Source: Mantamonas sphyraenae | Taxonomy: Eukaryota; CRuMs; Mantamonadidae | NCBI GenBank assembly: GCA_026936335.1 | Contig: JAPMXV010000032.1 | Location: forward strand, 1 to 64,000 | DNA: 64,000 nucleotides | Direction of reading: 5' to 3' | Shown here: positions 55,256 through 64,000 of the stretch, one piece after another | How positions within the stretch are numbered: position 1 is the stretch's first letter | Layout of the letters: each line of letters begins with the position of its first letter | Notes under the pieces: generated by a model | The model's input: the letters and a program-made list of their open reading frames with translations, nothing else | Database searches by the model: none | What the model was told of the DNA's origin: nothing | Made by a program: the position numbers and the translations under genes

Positions 55256-58200
55256 ATGCACTTTTTCGGTTCCAAACGGAACCAACGCCAGGACTTCTTC
55301 GCATTGGACGACGACGAAGGTGGCGACTTTGAGGATGCTGCCCTGCAGCGGATGGACTCGGACGCCTCTTTGCTCTCGGATCGCGTCGTCGCTTTCTCTT
55401 CGCTCCTAGACGACGGGAACAGCTCAGATGCACTCGCAGAGGGTCTCCCTCCCAACGACACCGATCCTCAATCTAGCTCATCCACATCCCATGCCAGCAC
55501 AACCTCGGCAGGGACTGGCAGTGGCCTTCGCACTGGCGACGAAGACCGGCACTTGCTTGCTGGCTCTCGCTCCTCCTCCGCCTCTGCAAGCGCTCACATG
55601 CAACGCGCTGCCCAGGCCCAGGCCTCCGACCCGTCTTCACTCAACATCACATTGGCACCGCCTCCCAAAGAGCTCTCCGACCGCCTCAAGCAACGCAAAG
55701 ACCTGGGCCGCTTGCAGTCCTCACGCCGCTACCTCTTCGAACCTGTCCAGGACACCGAGGACCCATCTACTCCCTCCATCACTCACACAGGTCTTGTCAA
55801 CGCAGCATCGTCCATCTCTGAACAGTCTGAACACGACGACGACGCCCTCATGCAGTCCATGCTGGACGCTGTGCAGGAGCAGGTGAGTGTCCATCCGCAC
55901 GACATTCTTGCTCGGGCAACCCTCCGCTCACACACCGCCCCGTCCACAGATCGACACCATCCAGTACTCTCTGCCTCCTCTCCCATTCGACGCGATCCGT
56001 CTGCAACGGGCCATCCATGCAGCCGTGCACGGCGCACGCAGTTTTGCCGCCCGTCGAACAGAGCGCGTCACATCCGAGGCCCTCATCGAGTCGGGCCTCA
56101 ACTCGGTTTGGACGCAGCGTCAGTTCATCAAAACCGTCTCTGGTCAGTGCGACCATGGCAACAATGCCACAGGCTCCGTCACCGTTACAACCATGGAGTG
56201 TGACCACAGAACCCTGGACACCTCCAGGGTCCGCATGAGCGAGTACCAGGCCATGATGTCTCGCCATCACTACGAAGAGGGCTATCTCGAACACTCCACC
56301 GAGCTTGCACTCATGGAAATCCTGTTTCAGTGCCATGCGCTTCTCTCCCCGGACCCGACCATCCTTCGAACCCAGATGCACATTCTCTTTCATCAGGCCA
56401 TGCGCCACGCCTACATCCCGTCCACCTTGCGCGCTGTTCTCCAGTCGCTTATTCTCACTCTCGGCATGATGCTGTTCCGTGCCCCCGCATCTCCCGTCGA
56501 GTCCATCCGCGGCCACCACGACGATAACAACAGCAACAAGAACTCCGACGCAAACAACCACAATCAAGTCGAGGAGGAAGACACCTTGTTGATTGACCTC
56601 TCTTCGCCCGAAGAGACCTCCTCCACCCTCGTAGAGGCTCCTGCTACTGCCTCCAGCAGTGACGACATCTTCTCCGACGATTTTCTCTCTCTTCTCGGCC
56701 AGGGTCCATCACAAGGTGCCAGCCCTGTGCTCCCACAAGGCAATGTGGAGGATTCAGAGGCACACATTCCGCAAGAACACGGTGAACAAGACACACAGGA
56801 CGTCCCTGCGACGGAAGGTCGAGAGGACACGGACGACGCCACCACTTGGCGAAGAGCGAACCAAGACTTCCTCCTTGCCTACATTGCCTCATGTGGTGGT
56901 TTCAGTTGGGCCGCTCCCCTGCTTCATCCGGATATCCGCGATCTCGTCGAGTGCGACTGGATGCGCAAAGTGTTGCAGCAGCCGCCGCCAAAACCCGACG
57001 GCATGCCCGCGATTGTCGACGAGCAGGAGGCTGTCGTTTCCCTGGACGACATCAAGGGCGTCCCCATGTCTCCCAGCGACTACGTGCGCATCCTCCGTCA
57101 GATGGAATGGGAATGTCTCGACGAACTGTCTGACCGCGAGCTGCTCGACTCGGTGGTTACGCCTGCCTGTGAAGGAGCAAACCAACTCGTCTCCACCGCA
57201 GAATCTGCACCCATTATCCTTTTTCTGGCCAAACTCATGGTGCAAGTCGCCTCCCTGCGCCCTCATCTCCTTCCGGCCATTCTCCCGTCCATTCTGAGCA
57301 TGCCCTTTCCCAGCGAGCTCGTCTGCGTCCCCGTGCTCAAATGCCTTCCGCTGGCGAATGCACACTCGAATCAGCTCCAACAGCTGCTGTGCTTCCTCAT
57401 CAACATCGACGACGACACTCTGGACACATATGCTCGCAAGCCCAGATCCGAACGCAGGACCCACCGCACCAATCTCGCGCGCTACTGGATCCAAAACACG
57501 GAGCTCATGCAATGGATCAGCCAGCAGCTGCCCACGCAGCTCAGCTCCTCCTTTCCAGCCATTGATCTCATCGCGCACATCGCGTCCGTCAGCTTGCGCA
57601 ATTGGGAGCTGGCCACCGGAGCACGTGTCCTTCCAGACAACCTCCACTGTGCACAGTGGGTCAAAGACCCCCAGCATGCCATGAAAGAGCATGAGGTTGC
57701 AGCGCTGCCATCGTATCATGCACATGTGTACATTGGCCAAGCCGACACCCGAACTGTGTTTTCGCATCCCGACTACGCCGAACAGCTCCTCGTTGCAACT
57801 GTGGCCATCGAAGAGCTCCAATGGCTGGTGTTTTCTAGCCCCAATGCCCTGGACACATCCATGCAGACCAAGACTGCCGAGCTTCAACAGCATGCCACGC
57901 GCACTCTCGGTCTCCTTACACAGCGCTTCCCCGTTGTGATCGACCATCTCATGGTCCACCACAACGTGCCCACCGACTCGATGCCAACCTGGTGGGCCAC
58001 GGCTTGGAACAGTCTCGCAGTGCAGAACCACTTTCCGTCCTTGGAAAGCATGCATCATCTCACGATCCCCATGCTGGACAACCCCATCGCCCCAGGCATG
58101 GATGTACAGGAAGCTTTGGACCACATACTCAGCCATAGCTACCCGCGCTTTGACTCGGACACGACAAGCGTCCAGTACCGTAGCAGCTTGCTCTGGCTCG

Positions 58201-61200
58201 TGGCAACACACACCAATTGGCATCTGGCTGCGCCGTCCGTCAAGGAACATACGCAACTGATGCTCTTGCACGCATTCTTGCAGCAGCGTGCACCTCTGCG
58301 CTTGCTTCAAACCCAACTGCTTGGCCCGCGCACGAGCGGACGCCCGCTCACCTGGATTACACCCGACCTTGCACGTGCCCTTGTGCGCACGCCGTGTCCG
58401 ACCTCGTACAACAAGGCCCAACAACAGGTGTTCATGTTCTTCGTCTTTCTGGCACAGGCTTCGTTGGGTCCGCACGAGGACTATGATTCCTCCTGGGTCG
58501 CCGCGCTGCTGGAGGTTGCCACACAGGCCCTGGAGCTCCCTTCCCAGCTTGACTACAACAGTGCAGACAGGAGGAGCGAAGCAGTGGCACATACGATGTT
58601 TCGCACGCTGGATGCTTTGAAGGATGTGCCCTATGCCGTCGATGGACACGTGGCAAAGTTCATCAAACAAGCCATGAGTGCATTCGGAGGAAGCAAAGCT
58701 GACCAGGCCACCATGGTGAACAATATGGTTTCCAAAAGCGTCCAGCATTCGCCTGTGGATCCCGATGTGCGCTTGTGGATTGATCTGTGGGTGCAGGCTT
58801 TCACAGTAGGGGACTTTGCAGACAGCAAGCTCATGCCCTTTCTGCACACGCTGTCGTACGGCTGTTGGATAGAGACAAATTCTGGGGCCAACTTCCAGGC
58901 GTTTGAGTGGCTGGTTCAGAGTTTGGAGGTGCGTCAGGAAAACGACGTGCCCAAGAAGCTCATCGACAAGATGGTGGCCAAGAACCACGATTTTACGGCG
59001 TTGGCACTCATGCTTGCGTACTCGCCTCGTTTCCCGTCGGTAATGGGCGAGAGTGGATCGTCGACTGGGTCGTCCTCGTCGGGCGACGGCCGGGGCCGAT
59101 CCTCCAGCTTGTTTGGGTCACTGCTGGGAGGATCCAACACAGAAAGTGCCTTGGAAATGATGATGAAGGCCGGCATCAAGAGGAAACAGCAAGTGGTGGC
59201 GTTGATTTACTGGCAGGCCTTTTTGTGGGAGTGTCACACGGGCGACCACGCTGTCAGCACAAGCATGCAGGAGACGTGCAACAAGCATTGGGTCGAAACG
59301 GCCAAAGGATTTGAGGACGAGGATCGTGTTCTGTACTCCCTGTACTACTCGTTCTGCACCTGGTCACGTGAAACGTTGCCCGGGCAGGGCATGTTCTTCC
59401 ACGCTGTGCCCGACCTGCTCACGTATGCGCTGGAGCTTCCCGACACCCAAAGCTGGCCGCGAGTATCGTATCTCCACGGAAACGTGCGCGTAGACGCCGA
59501 GACCAGGGACCCTCGAGGCGCTGAGCAGATTGACGTGCTTTCGTTGCTGGCGCTCCAATTGCCAGCAGTGGAGTACACACAGGGCTCCTCCACATCCACT
59601 CACCCGGAGATGAAAAGTGCTTTGGAAGCCATCTGTCAGCGGGCCAGCCAACGCGTGGCAAACCAGCTGTGTGGGATGCCTTTGGCCATGGAAGAGTTGC
59701 TGCACGATGTCCTCGACGCAGACGCGCCCCCGCGCACTGTGTATGTGCAGCTGCTGCGCGAAGAGACGTACCGACGCACATGCGTGGACAAGCAAATTGT
59801 ACAGCTGCTGTCACACTGCGCAGAGCACGGTGCGGCCGCGCCGTTTGGCAACGACCTGCTTTCGTTCTCGTCGATTTTGGGCACCTATGGCATGTGTACG
59901 GGCTCACTGAGTCGCTTGGACACAGAGCTGTTGGATATTGTGCAGGGGATGTTTGCCAACCAGGCGATCATGGTTCCGTGTCAGCTGTTCTGCTCTGAGG
60001 TGTGCGCAAGTCCTCGGTTTATCCAGGCACCTTCCTCGAGCGTGTCGCGCGACATGAGCGCGCCTCAGCGTATCCAAACCAACCGAGCCGAGTTCCAGCA
60101 GTGGATTGGCCAGCTGCTGGACAATGCCAAGGCATTTGCCAACTATGGCAACGTGCTGGGACGCATCCGAGCGTTGGGCACGCGCCTGGACACATCGGAC
60201 GAGGCCATGCGCCATGCACTGCAAGCGTATGTCCAATACCTGTGTCGGTTTTCCATGATGCAACAGATCCCAGGGTTCTTGCAGAGAATTCGTGCTACCT
60301 TTCAAAACACGACCACGCAGCTTGCACAGCGCTGGTTGGTGCCCGACGCCGCGGCTCAAGGTCCTTGGCTTCGTTTTCTGATGCAATCGAGCATGGATTG
60401 TGCAGAGGTGCTGCGCAAGCAGGGGATCAATCAGCCGAATGCGAGCGGACGCACCGATCTGCTGGAGTCCGACGGCATGGATGAGGACAGGGATGGCTCG
60501 TCGTCGTCGGCCGCACCGCAAAGTCGCTGGTCGCATGCATTGGGTAAAGCACGAGAACAAGTGCGGCTACAGCGTATGGAACGGCTGCGGCACGAGGGAC
60601 ATCGTACTTGGGTGGTGCTGCTGCTCAACACAGGCGTGTTGCTGGACCAGGGCGACCTGGAAACGTACATGGAGCTTATGGAAATGTTTGCGCAGGAGGA
60701 ATACGACATGGTGGATTTCGAAGAGCAGGCGCTGTTGAACCAGTTTGACATGGAAAAGTTGGCGAGGACGCTGGAGGCTGAGGCTGGAGGCGAGCGTGTG
60801 CAACAGTGTGTTGTGCGTGCCGTAGGCGCCTCTTTGTCGTTTGCTACTCGAACGGCACTGCAGGGAATGGCTGGCCGCCTGCTGGGACTGATGGCAAGCG
60901 TGCACTCGCCCCGCAATGTGACGTTGGTCACGGGCCGCCTGTTGGATGCGGCCGCCGACGGGACGTTGCCTGAGCACGTGGGCCTTGGATCGGTGCTGGC
61001 AGCGTTGAGCCCCGAGCAGCTCGACATGAAGGTGGTGAGCCAGGTGATGCAGCTTGTGAAGCGCAAGTATGCACGAGTGAGCGACAGGGGCCACCAGGCA
61101 GGTCTGGTGACGCTCTGTGCGCACATGGTGGCCCATTCGCTGGAACTTCGAGAGAAAATGGCCGACATGGTGGAGCAAATGGCAGTGTGCCTGACTGAGA

Positions 61201-63359
61201 AGCTGCCGCAGCATGAGGATGCGAGCGTGGTGCTCGGTGAGGCCATTGAGGACGATCTCGCAGAGAATGTGCTGGCCATCATGATGGCCGTGGGCCTGAA
61301 TGCCATCCACTTTCCGGCCGAAGTGAAGCGCACCCTCTATCCCGTGGAAACAAGGGCCCTGGAGCAGTACTGCACGTGGGTGTCAGCTGTGGGGCGAGCG
61401 CCAGGATGCGAACGCTTTGTGGATCTGGTTTTGCTGAGCTATGATGGGTGGACGCAACGCGCATTGCAGCGTGCACCTCCCTCGGCTGCGGCTGACATCA
61501 TCCTGCTGTGGCAGAGTCTGCCGTGGAACGAGTGCCGCGTGGTGACCGAGTCGCCCGAGTCGCTGGCACAGCTCATACGCATGTGTGCCGATCAGCCGCA
61601 GCTCGTGCAGATGATCCTGAGTGCGGTGGATGTGGACCAGGTGCTGGAACGCGACCGGGCATTTGCTCCGCCACTACTGGCCGCCGGGTGGGCATTGGAA
61701 CTGGTGAACAACGTGTTGCTGCCGGGCGTCTCTCAGCTGGCCGCACGCATGTGTGACCCAGCGTGGTACAGTGGAGTGGACCAAAGCCATTTTGTTGCAG
61801 TATGGGAGCATGCCATGGCCAATTTTGATGTTGGTGGGTGCATCCAGACTCGCTCGGTGGCGTTTGACAATGTGGAGGTGTCGGTGGTGGGCATGATGGA
61901 AGCACTGAAGACAATGGCCGAAGCCAGTGGTCTTTTGTGCGTTGCAGAGAGCACGGCGGCGATGTGCATGTCGTTGATGTACGCGTGCTTCCGCGATCAC
62001 TCGGCAGGACTGTTTTGGTTCCTGTCGGACGTGGCCCACGCCAATGTGTGCACGAGTGTCATAATGCCACTGTGTACGCTACATCCATCCAACGAACAGG
62101 TTCTGAGTGCGCTTGTTTCGTGCGTGCGCGCTGCCTTCCTTCCGGAACGAATGCTGCTCACGTCGAACGTGCTGGCAGGATGTTCCGCGGCCTCGCGGGA
62201 CAACCCACGCCCGCTGTCGTCGTCAAACATGTCGCCACGCCGAAGCGTGTCCGGTGCAGTTTCCACTTCGCCTCGTGCGTATTCGAGCAACGAAGCCGGA
62301 TCGTCATCTTCGTCGTCCACGTCGGCATCCAGTGGACGCAGCAGGTCGTTGCTGTCCGCATTTGGCGGGAATGGTGGCAGCAATAGTGGCGGTGGTACAG
62401 GGAGCAGCGGGGTGTCCGAGAGCAAGATGGGGGCGTACACTCTGGAGGTGCCTTTGCGCCACTCTGGCAGCACGCTGCTGCCGAGGTGGCACCCAGAGTC
62501 TGCACTGATGGAGCGAATGAGGCAATTGGTGATGCAAGTGGTGATGCAAAGTTCTGCCGAAATGGCTCTGGGTGTGGTGAGTGTGCTCAGCGACAGTGTC
62601 GTGCTGGATGGGCAAACGATGACGGAATTGATGGAAGAGGCCATGCTGCTGTACCTGCGCAGCATGAGCGAAGTGGAGGACGAATGGCCGCGACAGGCAC
62701 TGTGTGACAGCTTGGCCCGATCCAAGCGAGCACATTCGGACGAGCTGGAGCTTCTGGCCGAATTGAGTGTGATCAACCGCACGCCTGTGGTGCTGGCCGT
62801 GTGTATGGCTGTGATGCGCAAACAGACCTCCCACGAGAATCTGCTTGCGATGTTGATGACGCTGGCGTCCAATGCAGAGGGCAATGCGGCGAAGCACAGG
62901 CAGGAGGACATGGCCATGTGCTGGTTTGTTGCGCTGGAAGAACTTGCAGCCAGCAGCGATGCAGCGCTGCGCCGTGCGTTTGGAGCGGTAGGTGCGTTGC
63001 GCATGCGACTGCTCCAGCTCACTGAAGGGCTGGCACAGGGGACACGCAGTCTCAAGGCGTACAACAAGGCAAACAAGGCTCCCAAGCTGGAACAAGCTGG
63101 ATCCTGGGGTCTGCGGCTTGCCGCAGGAGCATGTTTGGTGTACTTGGAGCGTCTGTGTGGCAGTGACGAGACAGAGGCGCTCTTGGATGCATTGGTGGCC
63201 ATGAGCAGCAAGGCGGGCGGAGTTGCGGCCGAGTTTGCTCAGGAAGCGCCGGGCATCTCTGCCACCCTGTTTGAGGTGCCCGATCTGGAGCAGCTGCTGG
63301 CTGCACGTCTTTTGCCCATCTTTGTTGAGCTGGGTGGGTTCGTGGCAAGGAGTGGGTAG
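55256..63359 (+). CDS. EPG5: EPG5-like giant autophagy tether
   Basis: Exons 55256..55882 and 55950..63359 (67-nt intron, GTGAGT...TCCACAG) give 2,678 residues; EPG5 in animals is about 2,580. The N-terminus (residues 1-200) is Ser/Asp-rich and disordered. From residue about 230 the protein is almost all alpha helix. My call rests on the order of motifs that parallel EPG5: VWTQRQFIKTVSGQCDHG with Tyr/His and Glu-rich helices (YEEGYLEHSTELALMEILF) at the start, and the Trp-containing helical C-terminus (HRQEDMAMCWFVALEEL, LRMRLLQLTEGLAQ, WGLRLAAGACLVYLERL). EPG5 is a Rab7 effector that tethers autophagosomes to late endosomes/lysosomes. The match is distant; a different giant helical-repeat protein is the alternative. 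Confidence 0.6.
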
Positions 63360-63439
63360 CAGCGCGCACGGCTGAAAGAAAACAAAGGGAATGGTTGGTT
63401 TGTGTCTTGTTGGATGGTTTGTCTGGTTGCATTGCTGCC

Positions 63440-64000
63440 GCTCACACCAACGCTCCCACACATGAGCAGTCGGGTGCACAGGAAGACTTGTACCACTTTG
63501 CATTCAAGGTTGTTGTGGTGGGCGACACTGGCGTTGGCAAGTCGAGTCTAGTCCTGCGGCAAACGGGCAGCATGGGGGCACAAAACGACGAGCATGGCTC
63601 AACTTCGTCGTCGTCGTCGTTCTCATCCTCATCAGGAAAACAGGGAGGCCGCAAAGGAGTCGTGGGAATCAACTTCAAGGTGAGAGGGGGGTGGGGAGCA
63701 GTGTCGAGTAACGGCGAAATCGCCGTCTCGGGTTGCTGGTGTTGGAAGAGACATACCCTGACACAGGTGGGCTTCGGAACGACGTGGAATGGGTGTGTGC
63801 AGACGGCGTTGTATGTGGCAAAGCCACGAATCTACCAGGTGCAGCTGTGGGACGCACCGGGCGCGGAGCGGTACCTGAAGCTGACCAGCCGGTTTGCGGC
63901 GGGTGCAGCAGGTGCTGTGTTTGTGTATGACAGTGAGTTAGAGGCCAGAAGACACAAGAAAGCAAACAGAGTGTTTTATTCAAAGGGGGGGGGGGTTGGG
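63440..64000 (+). CDS. Rab-like small GTPase, partial (5' part)
   Basis: The 3' end lies beyond the window. An exon ending at 63679 holds FKVVVVGDTGVGKSSLVL, a standard P-loop, followed by a Ser/Gly-rich insert of about 35 residues and GVVGINFK. Intron 63680..63766, then an exon 63767..63932 with VGFGTTWNGCV, LWDAPGAERYLKLTSRF and VFVYD, ending at a GTGAGT donor. The order P-loop, GINFK (switch I) and WDxxGxE (switch II) is that of Rab-type GTPases. The start codon is unresolved: the GTPase frame has no ATG upstream, so a small first exon (for example ATG at 63391 or 63413) must be spliced in. The GAE variant replaces the usual GQE. Confidence 0.75.
63984..63995. repeat. G homopolymer near the window edge
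   Basis: A run of about 12 G residues lies in the last intron of the partial GTPase gene. Such runs are prone to sequencing and assembly error. Confidence 0.8.

Noticed and set aside
56140-56220. Possible extra intron in the EPG5-like gene (GTCAGTG donor, GACCACAG acceptor)
   Set aside because: Donor and acceptor phases do not agree, and the region reads through openly, so I left it as coding.
1-64000. Search for tRNA, rRNA, snRNA, transposon or terminal inverted repeats
   Set aside because: I saw no cloverleaf with a GTTC-type arm, no transposase or reverse-transcriptase motif and no long terminal repeats. Short ncRNAs could be missed by eye.

Overview
The window is one end of a eukaryotic nuclear chromosome. 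It opens with about 140 bp of perfect CCCTAA (TTAGGG-type) telomere and then carries 27 protein-coding genes in about 63.5 kb, with no intergenic gap over 300 bp. The introns are spliceosomal, about 70-320 nt, with GTRNGT-like donors and C-rich, usually CACAG, acceptors. The gene content is that of a ciliated or flagellated unicellular eukaryote: axonemal DRC12, ciliary TMEM138, CCAN subunit CENP-O, tuberin, NPRL2, EPG5-like, and a filamin/TIG/LamG surface giant. I cannot name the lineage. High GC, TTAGGG telomeres and this gene set would fit a heterotrophic flagellate near opisthokonts or apusomonads, but that is inference. No tRNA, rRNA, transposon or CRISPR was found. Exon joins were worked out by eye from frame, phase and splice consensus.

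Layout. 1-4 kb: telomere and a subtelomeric gene of unknown function with an internal 376-residue duplication. 4-15.8 kb: tuberin-like (TSC2), a coiled-coil/Ser-rich protein, an unknown multipass membrane protein, RCL1 (18S rRNA processing), SNRPE (spliceosomal Sm-E), then DRC12 and TMEM138 head to head. 15.8-33.3 kb: a single gene for a predicted 5,638-residue surface receptor-like protein whose last exon is 15.4 kb. 33.3-38.3 kb: an ABHD11-like hydrolase and three unknown proteins. 38.3-48.2 kb: V-ATPase subunit E, CNNM-type transporter, mitochondrial proline dehydrogenase, an acidic unknown, STE24 protease, NPRL2. 48.4-55.3 kb: a polyQ protein, a WW-domain protein, CENP-O, RMDN-type TPR protein, a tiny Ser-rich protein, SRP9. 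55.3-64 kb: a 2,678-residue EPG5-like protein and the 5' part of a Rab-like GTPase running off the window.

Organisation. Genes mostly alternate strand, so most sit in head-to-head pairs separated by 5-300 bp and tail-to-tail pairs separated by as little as 3 bp. One divergent pair has start codons overlapping in the palindrome CATG. Several neighbours have related jobs (DRC12/TMEM138 in cilia; RCL1/SNRPE in RNA processing; tuberin and NPRL2 in TORC1 control), but most adjacent pairs show no obvious functional link.
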